Source of the DNA: Planctomycetaceae bacterium
GTDB lineage: Bacteria > Planctomycetota > Phycisphaerae > UBA1845 > UTPLA1
Length of the DNA: 64,000 bases
Direction: 5' to 3'
Assembly (NCBI GenBank): GCA_006969385.1
Contig: CP030884.1
Location: 2,542,001-2,606,000 of the forward strand
Shown here: in pieces, positions 52,827 through 61,700 of the stretch
Position numbering within the stretch: position 1 is the stretch's first letter
Layout of the letters: the number at the start of each line of letters is the position of its first letter
Notes under the pieces: generated by a model
What the model saw: the letters and a program-made list of their open reading frames with translations, nothing else
The model's database searches: none
What the model was told of the DNA's origin: nothing
Program-made: the position numbers and the translations under genes

Positions 52827-53726
52827 ATGGCAAATGCAAGCTTGAAAACCCTGCAGACATGGGGCGAGATGGTCAAATTCTCGCACTCGGTCTTTGCGCT
52901 GCCGTTCGCGCTGATCGCGACGTTTATGGCGGGGCGGGCGAATGAAAGCGGGTTGCCGTCGATTGCGCAGGTGCTGTTGATTCTGCTGTGCATGGTGGGC
53001 GCGCGCAGTTTTGCGATGACGTTCAATCGTCTCGCCGATGCCAAAATCGATGCGCGCAACCCGCGCACCGCGGGTCGGCCATTGCCGAGCGGGGCGATCT
53101 CGTCAGGGCAGGCGTGGGTATTCTTGTTGGCGAGCGCGGCGCTGTTTCTCGTGGGTTGTGGACTTTTTTGGACTTTTTGCGCGAATCCGTGGCCGACCTA
53201 TCTGTCGCTGCCGACGCTAGGCGCGTTGGCGTTCTATTCGTATTGCAAACGGTTTACGGCGGCGGCGCATTTCGTGTTGGGGGCGGTGATTGCGTTTGCG
53301 CCGATGGCGGCGTGGATTGCGATATCACCGGAAACGCTGGGCTGGTCGGCAATCGTGTTAACGGGTTGCGTGCTTTTCTGGATCGCGGGTTTCGATATCA
53401 TTTATGCCTGTCAGGACTATGAAGTTGATAAAGACGAGGGTCTTTTTTCGGTGCCCGCTAGGTTGGGGATTGCTAAGGCACTGATGGTTTCGCGCGCCTG
53501 CCATGTAGCTACGGTCAGCCTGTTAGTATTGTTTGGATGGCAGACGGGGTTGGGGTGGCTTTTTTGGGCGGCTGCCGCGTTGACGACGATGTTATTGGTT
53601 TACGAGCAGTCGCTGGTCAAGGCGAATGACCTATCGCGCGTGAATTTGGCGTTCTTTACGTTGAACGGTGTTTTGAGCTTGACGCTCGGCATTGCGACGG
53701 TGGCGGATATTTTGTTATTGGGTTGA
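52827..53726 (+). CDS. UbiA-family prenyltransferase (MqnP/4-hydroxybenzoate polyprenyltransferase-like)
   Basis: 299 residues with about eight membrane helices, from ATG 52827. First aspartate motif: FNRLADAKIDARNPRTAGRPL; second: DIIYACQDYEVDKDEGLFS. These are UbiA prenyltransferase sites for Mg and prenyl diphosphate. The overall likeness is to the UbiA-like protein of the futalosine menaquinone route (MqnP), but true UbiA cannot be excluded, since no other mqn gene is here. Confidence 0.87.
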   Translation: MANASLKTLQTWGEMVKFSHSVFALPFALIATFMAGRANESGLPSIAQVLLILLCMVGARSFAMTFNRLADAKIDARNPRTAGRPLPSGAISSGQAWVFLLASAALFLVGCGLFWTFCANPWPTYLSLPTLGALAFYSYCKRFTAAAHFVLGAVIAFAPMAAWIAISPETLGWSAIVLTGCVLFWIAGFDIIYACQDYEVDKDEGLFSVPARLGIAKALMVSRACHVATVSLLVLFGWQTGLGWLFWAAAALTTMLLVYEQSLVKANDLSRVNLAFFTLNGVLSLTLGIATVADILLLG

Positions 53727-53848
53727 TTTGCCTTATCGAGTTTACAAGTCGTTTTGCATATCTTGGTCGTCAGAATCGGTTGAAGCGGTTTTCTAGAAGC
53801 CGCGAGACAGTCGAAATAACCTCTTTATCACGTCAGGGATCAATGGAA

Positions 53849-53878
53849 AATATCCCCCCACATCGTGGGGGGGATATT
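53849..53878. repeat. 30-nt C/G hairpin
   Basis: AATATCCCCCCAC pairs with GTGGGGGGGATATT across ATC, with one bulged G. It is 120 bp after the UbiA/MqnP-like stop; there is no T-run after it. Confidence 0.6.
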
Positions 53879-53897
53879 GTAGGCAGATTGCAGTTCA

Positions 53898-54024
53898 TCC
53901 CGGAGGGATAGAAGGATGCCCATGCGTCATTCCCTTCGTCCCTTCAGGACGAAATCCCACATGCGGGTTCTTGTACCCACCGTTGAAACGGTGGGCTATT
54001 GTCCACCAGTCCCTAACGGGACGG
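53898..54024. repeat. array of small hairpins, copy C
   Basis: Hairpins in series: TCGTCC-CTTCA-GGACGA (53937-53953 region), CCCACCGTT-GAA-ACGGTGGG (about 53976-53995) and GTCCC-TAAC-GGGAC (about 54009-54022). They have the same small-loop form as arrays A and B but different stems. Confidence 0.6.
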
Positions 54025-54190
54025 ATAAAGCGATTGAGTCGCCATACGTTGATTCGTGCCATTCAGTCGAACGAATCGAAGTCTTCGATAGAAGCGAAAA
54101 TAGTGCATCAAAGGATGCACCCTACCTACGGCGCACACCCTCCTCGTTGCAGGGAGAGGGTTGGTGTGAGAGGGTAAATTCAGGAAAACC

Positions 54191-55120
54191 CTAACGCTTC
54201 GTCAGCGCGCGATTCTTCGGGGCATGACCCGCTGCCGCTTCTTTGATGAGTTGTTCGTCGGGCAGGCCGGCGCGCTTGAGCTGTTTGAGCTGCTTGCGTT
54301 GGGCCTTGGCATAGGCGAGTAGGGCGTTGCCGTTGGGGTCGATCTCCAGAATCTTCGATCGATCGCCTTTCGATAGCACATCCAGAATGCGTTGCATCGA
54401 CTCTTCCTGATATTCGTATAACAGGCGTTGGTCGAGATCGTGTCGGCTGATGCGCGACCAAAAGCGTACCGACCGCAACCAGGCTTCTTCCGAGGCCATT
54501 AAATTCATACGGCGAAAGAGAAACGTGTTGGTCGAAAACGAGAGCATCGTCGCGCGGATGTGATCTTTGAGCAGCCGCGTCGGTTCGGTGTAATGACCGC
54601 GTACGACATCGCGCACGTCGGGCCAAACGTCGTTACCCAAGGCCGCGTCGGCACGCACTTCCCAATAAAAGTGACCAAACGAAACGGTCGAACGGCTGAC
54701 GGCGATTTGGCGCGGCAAAAATTGATTGTGCGCGACCGTGTCGGCGGCGAGATGGGCGAGATAGCCGTAGGCGAAGGCGCGACCGGCGTCGGATTCGGCG
54801 TCTTCGAGCAGTTTGAATCCGGTTTCCCAACGATGGCACACCTGCTTGACGCGACTCATCTTTTTGGCGAGCACGATGTCGGTGGCGACATTGCCGTATT
54901 GAAAATGACGACGATGGGCCGCGATGATCGCGGCTACGCCGGCGGGTAATAGCGAGAGGTTGGCAAGCAGGTTTTGAGCGAGCGTGATGTGCGTGCCGGG
55001 GCCCCAGGCAAAAGCGGCGTCGGGTGCGAGGCAGATGATAAGAATGGCCAACAGGCCGACGGCAAGCCAGCGACGCTGGTAAGGTGGAAGGGACGAGGAT
55101 GGGTTGCAGTCGTCTCGCAT
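54191..55120 (-). CDS. exported zinc-dependent phospholipase C-like protein
   Basis: 309 residues with signal sequence (LLAILIICLAPDAAFAWGPG); the Trp after cleavage is the usual N-terminal metal-site residue of the family (phospholipase C / S1-P1-like). Zinc ligands lie in AWGPGTHITLAQ, QVCHRWETGF and YGYLAHLAADTVAHNQFL. It acts outside the cytoplasm on phospholipids or related phosphodiesters. The C-terminal third is basic and unique. Confidence 0.85.
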   Translation of the reverse strand: MRDDCNPSSSLPPYQRRWLAVGLLAILIICLAPDAAFAWGPGTHITLAQNLLANLSLLPAGVAAIIAAHRRHFQYGNVATDIVLAKKMSRVKQVCHRWETGFKLLEDAESDAGRAFAYGYLAHLAADTVAHNQFLPRQIAVSRSTVSFGHFYWEVRADAALGNDVWPDVRDVVRGHYTEPTRLLKDHIRATMLSFSTNTFLFRRMNLMASEEAWLRSVRFWSRISRHDLDQRLLYEYQEESMQRILDVLSKGDRSKILEIDPNGNALLAYAKAQRKQLKQLKRAGLPDEQLIKEAAAGHAPKNRALTKR

Positions 55121-55208
55121 CGGAGAGATTTTAGCCTAGCGCGAAGCTCGCCTTCAACCGAAAGTTATGCAATCCCCGGCAATGGCCGTCGCCGTTATAC
55201 TGCCCGCC

Positions 55209-55858
55209 ATGTCCGACGAATCCAATTCAACGCCATTGGAAAATCAGAGCCACGAGACGGTGCCGTATTACGCGCCATGTGCCTACGCCAGCGGTCCGCG
55301 GCGCGTGATCGCGTTGTTGATCGATTTGTTTGTATCCGGAGTGTTGTTATGGGGCCCGTAACGACAGTGGCGTGGGAGAAAACGCCGCTCGAAGTAAAGC
55401 AGATGGAGGACGGCCCGGAAAAGCACCGCAAGATGCGCGAGTCGGTGGGTGACCTGTTCGAGCCGCTCATTTGGGCAGGCGTAGGTCTGATCGCTATTTA
55501 TCAAATTCTGATCCGCAAGACGCCGATCGGCACCTTCGGGTATTTGTTGACCGGCATAAAACTCATCGGCCCCGATGGTAATTCGCCAGATTGGGGTAGT
55601 TACGGCAAGCGTGTGTTGATTTGTTTGCTGGAGATATTCTCGCTCGGCCTTGTTTATATCTTGTGCTTCAAGACCAAGAAACATCAGGCGTTGCACGATC
55701 AGTTGGCGGGCACATGGTTGATCAAACGCCGCGCCCAGCCCGAGGGGCCGGGGCGGATCATCTATAAAACGCGGTTGCTGGGCGTGTATCCCGTGACGTT
55801 GATCGATGTGGAACCGGAGCCGACAGCGATGGATTCGGACGATCCATCGACGGCCTAA
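55209..55858 (+). pseudogene. RDD-family membrane protein gene with a 1-base frameshift
   Basis: The 5' part begins at ATG 55209 (MSDESNSTPLENQ) and reads YYAPCAYASGPRRVIALLIDLFVSGVLLWGP-stop at 55361. The 3' part continues one frame over as PVTTVAWEKTPLEVKQ, ILIRKTPIGTFGYLLTGIKLIG and HDQLAGTWLIKRRAQPEGPG, all RDD-like. Adding one G to the GGGG run near 55350 would join the two into LLWGPVTTVAW. Either a real mutation or a sequencing error; the RDD family of membrane transport proteins is otherwise well preserved, which favours a recent change. Confidence 0.75.
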
Positions 55859-56202
55859 AGCGCTCTTCAATTCAGTTTAGCGTCGCAAACGTCTCTCTTA
55901 GCCCCGGATGGGGCGCAGGTCGAGAGCCATGGATGGAGCGGCGCTAGCCGCGCAATCCATGGTCTAAGTTGTATCGCACGTTTGACCGCGGTAGCGGTGC
56001 AGGCGCCTTTTAAATGATGACCGCTCTAGCCGTTATGGCCCATTCGCTTCCGCTCCCAATTTAACTTGTCCTACACGCAACGTCCGACAACATCTTGCTG
56101 CCTGCCACCAACCTTCCAACCGCAATTCCTCCTTCAGTAAAATGAAGAGTCATGCAGCGGCCATTCCCCCAGTGGCCTTGATGCTGCGATCGGACCTTCA
56201 TC
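55859..56202. other. intergenic stretch with a palindromic element
   Basis: No gene. A hairpin element lies at 55927-55962: CCATGGAT...ATCCATGG enclosing GCGGC-GCTA-GCCGC. Nothing else stands out. Confidence 0.45.
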
Positions 56203-56739
56203 ATGACGCCGATTATCCTTCGACGATTCACATTTGTGTGTTTGCTTGCGTTTGCACTTGGTGCCGCGCCGACGACGGCGCGGGCGCAGTTTGGCGTGGC
56301 GAATTGTCCGGAAGCGTTGGACGCGGCCGTTGCCGTTGAGGTAGGCCAGCCGGTGTTGGTGCGCTTGCCCGTCGTCTCACCAGAGGGCGCGCGCGTGAGC
56401 ATCTTTCAGCCGCCCATCGGTGGCTTGCTGGAGCCGATCGATGCGGATGGTCTCGATTACATCTTTATCGCGGATAGCACGTTCACCGGCATCAGCGAGT
56501 TGACCTATCGCGTGCGGCCGCCCTTTGATTGTCGGGAGAATGTGCTGTTAGGGCGAGTGCAGTTGGTCGGCGCGCCGGGGGCTATTGCGGTGGTCGAAGA
56601 TGACACGGCACCATTGGCGTTTGCGCCGCAGTCGTTCGCACCGGTCGCATGTGGCTTGGGCGTCACGGCACCGTTGTTGTTGGCGACATTGTTACTAGAG
56701 GATCGCCGCCGACGGCGTGGCGGGCGGTTGAAATCTTGA
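56203..56739 (+). CDS. exported Ig-like protein with a C-terminal membrane anchor
   Basis: 178 residues; signal sequence FVCLLAFALGAAPTTARAQ. A single Ig/cadherin-like beta segment (DGLDYIFIADSTFTGISEL) occupies the middle. The C terminus is a hydrophobic stretch followed by basic residues (LGVTAPLLLATLLLEDRRRRRG), in the same layout as a sorting signal but without the PEP motif. Function unknown. Confidence 0.65.
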   Translation: MTPIILRRFTFVCLLAFALGAAPTTARAQFGVANCPEALDAAVAVEVGQPVLVRLPVVSPEGARVSIFQPPIGGLLEPIDADGLDYIFIADSTFTGISELTYRVRPPFDCRENVLLGRVQLVGAPGAIAVVEDDTAPLAFAPQSFAPVACGLGVTAPLLLATLLLEDRRRRRGGRLKS

Positions 56740-56776
56740 CAGCGGGGGCGGTGTGACTAGAGTTAGTTGTTTGGTT

Positions 56777-56847
56777 TGGCCCCTAGTGTAATGGCAGCAC
56801 GACAGATTCTGGTTCTGTTTGTCTAGGTTCGAATCCTAGGGGGCCAG
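56777..56847 (+). tRNA. tRNA-Gln(CTG)
   Basis: A 71-nt cloverleaf: acceptor TGGCCCC/GGGGCCA, D-arm GTG...CAC, anticodon arm ACAGA-TTCTGGT-TCTGT with anticodon CTG, T-arm CTAGG-TTCGAAT-CCTAG, discriminator G. No encoded CCA. Short normal variable loop. Confidence 0.92.
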
Positions 56848-56984
56848 TTACAGGTTTGAGTTTGTCTTTAATCATGAATTTTATCGATGACGCAGGCACC
56901 GGTGAGCGTGCCGCGTGTCTCTGCTCTGCACCTGGCAAAACGCGAAACATGACAAAGGGTCTGACGCTGGGGTAAATGCGTTCA

Positions 56985-57905
56985 TCAATCCCTTGACTGG
57001 GACCGCTTTGGAGTTTGTTTCGAACCTCTGCGATCCTGTCGTCGGAATTGTGTCGGCGTGAGGCCGGTTTCTTCGTGAAACAGATGGCTGAACCAGTCCG
57101 TGTTTAAAAAACCGCAGGCGATGGCCACGTCTTTGACCAGTGCATGGTTGCCACGCAAGAGACGTCGGGCTTCCTTCATTCGACAATCGAAAATGAAACG
57201 GCGCATGCGGCACCCTACTTGCGTGACGAACAGATGCGATAGATAGGCGCTGCTGGTGCCGATCCGGTCGGCGACGGCTTCGACATTGAGGTCGGGATCG
57301 CGGAAGTCCCGACGAATTAATTCAACTGCGTGGCGAACCTGCGGATGTATCTCGTCGGTATTGAGAATTGCGACGGCGGTTAGATTTTCAGACGCCGTAT
57401 GCTGCTTCCGGTTGTCGCTCTTGAGCCTCAGATTCTCGAACAGAATATCCAATACTTCGAGAATGCTCTGCATCCGCGACCGCGAAATCGATTCGGGGAA
57501 TGCAATTTTACAGATTCCCAGCAGCTCGCCGTGTTCGTAGAGATTAAATAGGCAGCATATGTTTCCGAACGGACAGGTGTGGGGCAACGACTGGCGCGGC
57601 GCAAGGCTCGAGTCCAAGGCGCGCAGATGTAATAAGCGGGAGCGCCGGCATGCCACGGTCATTCGGTGGGGGCGGCACGGCGGTTGTTCGGCCCAGCGTC
57701 GGATGGTTCGATTTCTCTCGAAGCGATCGACCCACGGAGGTGATACGGTGGCATTAAAACCGGTAATCCGCTGAAAGCGCGCGGCAAGGTCGTCGAGCAG
57801 GGCCTGCAGGCCGATCGACTCCGTGGCTTGCGTTCGCTCGCGTGTCCGCTGGCGGGAAAATGCGCTGGAATGGTAGTGTCGCGGTAACATCGCTCGGTCC
57901 ACCAA
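56985..57905 (-). CDS. AraC-family transcription regulator
   Basis: 306 residues. The C-terminal HTH pair is clear: LNVEAVADRIGTSSAYLSHLF then DVAIACGFLNTDWFSHLFHE, TGLTPTQFRRQ. The N-terminal domain has Cys-rich segments (CPFGNICCLFNLYEHGELLG) that look like a PocR-type ligand-binding domain. The start (GTG 57905) is uncertain; ATG at 57890 (MLPRHYHS) is an alternative. Ligand and targets unknown. Confidence 0.85.
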   Translation of the reverse strand: MVDRAMLPRHYHSSAFSRQRTRERTQATESIGLQALLDDLAARFQRITGFNATVSPPWVDRFERNRTIRRWAEQPPCRPHRMTVACRRSRLLHLRALDSSLAPRQSLPHTCPFGNICCLFNLYEHGELLGICKIAFPESISRSRMQSILEVLDILFENLRLKSDNRKQHTASENLTAVAILNTDEIHPQVRHAVELIRRDFRDPDLNVEAVADRIGTSSAYLSHLFVTQVGCRMRRFIFDCRMKEARRLLRGNHALVKDVAIACGFLNTDWFSHLFHEETGLTPTQFRRQDRRGSKQTPKRSQSRD

Positions 57906-58139
57906 CTAAAACTCCGGAGCAATTTTCATTCCGCAGCGTGGTTTTCTGAACGAAATCGATTAAGCCTGGATTATTGGGCCAAATCTCGCGATAGGGTCGG
58001 GCATCGTATACCACTATGCCGCGAAGTTGCCGCCCGGATTTCCGCACGTCTGCCGCTTTTTCCGCAGACGACGGGTACGAAAGAGGAGATTCTGTAAGGC
58101 TTCTCACAACTAGGCCCTGCATTCAGGATTCATCGGCGT

Positions 58140-58718
58140 CTAGTTCAGGTCATCCTTGGGAGGAGCGTGATCTTTCCCATCAGGAAGTTCTGCCAAGGGG
58201 ATCGGTGCGACGGCTTCGAATTGATCGATGAGAGCGAGCGTTTCCGTGCTGGGGTTCCAATGTCGCACGAGCGCCAGCGTTACATCGGTGAATGCAACGT
58301 TCGGGCGCTGATAGGTGATATCCCATTGCGAGACGATCACGTCCACTCCACAGGTGTCTGCGATTTGCGGCAAGTCACCTTGAAGGCTTTGCAAGATGTC
58401 ATCGACCGGCCACGTACTGAATCCTTGCTTGTGGGCAAGCTGCTGCTGGGCAACACCCTGCGCTTCCAGCGCTTGCATGCGCAGTGGGTCACCGGCGTCC
58501 TTTGCTTTTTGATATTCCGCTTTCAGCGTTGCCAATTCTTTTTCGAATAGGGCGGAACGATAGTAAGCCGTTGCCACGGCGCGCGAGTCGAAGATGCCCA
58601 CCCGCACACCTTGCTCGTTTTTCGGCTTTGCGGTGGGATTCTCTACCCAGCTTACCGATACCGAGCTGCCGACCAGCAATGTGACAACGGCCAATACTAT
58701 CGTTCCGCGCTTGGTCAT
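58140..58718 (-). CDS. exported OmpH/Skp-like protein
   Basis: About 192 residues from ATG 58718. Signal sequence TIVLAVVTLLVGSSVSVSW. After it, VRVGIFDSRAVATAYYRSAL, FEKELATLKAEYQKAKD and an alpha-helical segment follow the Skp/OmpH plan. Skp-type proteins are periplasmic outer-membrane-protein chaperones. The C-terminal 70 residues do not belong to that plan. It lies 58 bp after the giant secreted gene's stop on the same strand. Confidence 0.7.
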   Translation of the reverse strand: MTKRGTIVLAVVTLLVGSSVSVSWVENPTAKPKNEQGVRVGIFDSRAVATAYYRSALFEKELATLKAEYQKAKDAGDPLRMQALEAQGVAQQQLAHKQGFSTWPVDDILQSLQGDLPQIADTCGVDVIVSQWDITYQRPNVAFTDVTLALVRHWNPSTETLALIDQFEAVAPIPLAELPDGKDHAPPKDDLN

Positions 58719-58776
58719 CGCGATTTTCTCCACGCCCGGAGGCGTTGCACCTCCGGGCGGTCCAACAAAACACACC

Positions 58777-61700
58777 TCAGCATCCGGTGCCGCTTAGCAG
58801 CAGTGCCACGAACTCGTCGATGTCGTCCATCGTGATCGACTTCGAACAATCGACATCAGCGCATGCACACTGACTCCAGCCCAGCCCCGGATTGGTGAGG
58901 CAGTCCACAAACATTTGAATGTCCCGGCCATCGATGACGTGGTTGCCGTCCATGTCGCCTTCGCATGTTGCACAGGCGTCGGGTTCGCGCGTCAGCAGTT
59001 CAAACGCCATGTTGACGGGATCGTCGCCGGTCGGGCACTGCCAGGTTTCGGATTGCCAGTTTTGGTAGTCCGGGCAATCCGATGGTGGTGCCGTCAGGTC
59101 GAAGAATGCCAACTCGCCGGCGCAGGCCGGGTTCATCGGTCCACATGGTGCTACCGGTCCCGGACTCGTGTGCCAACCCCAAAAGTGGCCTTCGAGCGTG
59201 AGGTCGGACGGTCGATGGCCGGTATAGATCGGTACGCACGTTGGATCGACCAATGGTTGCCACGTGACGCCGACGACAGCTTGGATGTCCAGCCAATACT
59301 TGAACGAGCGTACCTCGTTGAAGGCATCCGGAACGGCCGGCACGTTGCCGCCATCGCGCGGATCGGGTTCCGCGCAGATCAAACAGCACTGCGACAGATC
59401 GACAGCGTAACCATACACGTCATGCCCAAGACAATCCGCGTAACCCGTGGGAACGATGATCACCGCGTCGACCGGGGCGAAGTACACGCCCAGAACAGTC
59501 GGATCATCGCCAGCCACAGCGTCGGGCGGACACTGTGCCTCGGGCACGGCGTGATGGAAACTGATGAGCCATCCGTCCAATACGAAGGGCTCCATCGGAA
59601 CCGTGAGCGGGGCGAACCGATCATCAAAATAACTGCCCCACCAGCGCACCGCTTCGATGGCTCGACCGTCGGAGACGAAGTCATCGGCGACGACGCGGTT
59701 CGGTTCCGGTGCCGGGATCGGACCGGCGGAAATAATCTCGAATGCGAGTTCGCTCTGCCCCGAAGACCACATCGGTGCGGTCGGATCGGTCTTGGAGGCG
59801 GCGAAGCATAGATTGGGCGTGGGCGGACCATCCGTCTGCCAACGCCAAATCGCTGGTGCATTGGGATCGTTCGCGCGAGCACCGATGGCCAACCAGTAAA
59901 TCAAGCCTTGTTGCTGATCGAACGGGTTGGGTAGCGTGTACTCGTAGCGATAGATGGTGCAACCTTCGTTGTTGGTTAGACCCGTGTCTATTTCGGTGAG
60001 CGTGGCAAACGCAACGTTCTGATTCCAAAGCAGGTTGTTCGGCAAGCAGAACGGCATCGGTTGATTGTCGTCGTCGTAGATGGACACATCGAACGAGGCA
60101 ATACCGGCGCCACGCTTTTCGTTGTTGGATGCATCGAGTTCGTAATTGCCGTACCAAACGAGCTTGGTAACGGGCGAGCCTTCGCACAGCCATTGATCGG
60201 CCAGTGTATCGGCCATGTACGTTCCCGTGATCACGTAATCGTGGGCGTGTAAGCCTGAGGTGGATGTATTCGACAACTGCTGCCACTTCACCAACTCGTC
60301 GGGAGGCGCCAAGCCGGTGTTAGAGGCTGCATCGAATCCTGCCTCACTTTCATGCGGCAACTGCGACCACTTCGGTACCAGAGGCAATGTTGGTTCGCGT
60401 GTCGTCAGGACGAATGCCAAATCCCAACCGTCCGCGATCACGGCACCTTCTTCATACGTGCTGCCGATCACCGGATTGGTGGGAAGCGTGACCCTCAGCG
60501 CATCGTCATTGAAGAAGTGCGGTCGCGTCTTCCAACCCCATGGGTTTTCCGGTTCGGCCTGTGTGGTCGGGCAGCACAAGGCCTGACAGGCGGGGATATC
60601 GGGATTGGGTCCGCCGCAGTTATTGAACCAGCATAAGAAGATTGCCAGGTCTTGCGTATCGATATCACCGTCGCAATCCATGTCGGCGTTGGCGCATTGG
60701 CCTGTCGGCGGAGCACCCACGCAAGATGCGAAGATAGACTGATCGAGCAGGTTGATGACACCATCGCCGTTGAGGTCACCGTTGCACGGACATAGCACCG
60801 GTTCGTAGATGGCCGCGATACTGATCCAATAAACCGTCGGTCCGGGTTCCTGATAGAACCACTGATCTTCGGGAATATCCAAGTCGTAGCGGAAGCAGCC
60901 ATCCGGGTTTTGCATATAGTCGGGATGGAAGTCGCATGCGACCGGTCGCTCGTTCAAGTCGGCCCGCGGCACGATCCATTCGTGAATCATGGTGAGCGGA
61001 TGACTCGGTTCACCGGTCGGTCCCGCAGGTTGGTCGGTCCAGATGCCGATGTGGAAGCGATCGGGTGCGATTGGCGGGGCCTCGGTGCCTTCCCAATCTT
61101 GATAGCTGCCCCACCAATGGATGTCTGCGATGGGACGAGCGTCCAGGCAATGCCAGTCGTCGGCGACGATTTGTGCGCCGCCGTATCGTGACAACTCGTC
61201 CCATCCCCAGAAGCATTCCGGATGTTCGGGCGCGCCGAGAATTGGCGGCTGTGCCCATTTCAGTTCGTGGCACGTGACTGTGGCGCAAGTAGTGCCCGGA
61301 CCTTGGGGGTCGCCGCCGAGATTCAGCACGCAGTCGTTGTAGTCGGTGTCGACACAACTGCCATCCGGTAAACAGCACGCCATTGGTGGCGGTGGTTGTT
61401 CGATACGCACCTGATAATCTTCAACTTCGCCATCGACCGCGCCGCCCACGGGCGTTAAGCCACCCGTGCTGCTGAAGCGGAAGCGCGCATAGGTGGCTCC
61501 CGGTACGGCGGTCGGCGGGACGTTGATGAAGAACGAATTGAAGTTAATCGGTGCACCAGCAAGCGGCATGCTGAAGAAGACTTGGTCGCCCGCTTCGGCA
61601 AAGCTACCATCGGCACCAAAGTCGATCCAGCCATCGAGCAAGCCCGTGCCGCCCGCGAGCATGTTGTTGGTGACGTCGATGATCGCTTGTTGACCTGGGA

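Larger units (their letters stand above)
53727..54190. other. intergenic region with hairpins
   Basis: No supported gene over 464 bp. It holds the C/G hairpin at 53849-53878 and hairpin array C at 53898-54024; nothing further was seen. Confidence 0.5.

Noticed and set aside
22554..54024. CRISPR array
   Set aside because: The short hairpin arrays have no uniform direct repeats with regular spacers, and no cas gene is present.
54974..55361. In-frame extension upstream of the RDD 3' half
   Set aside because: It overlaps the phospholipase gene and is unrelated to RDD proteins; the frameshift explanation from ATG 55209 is simpler.
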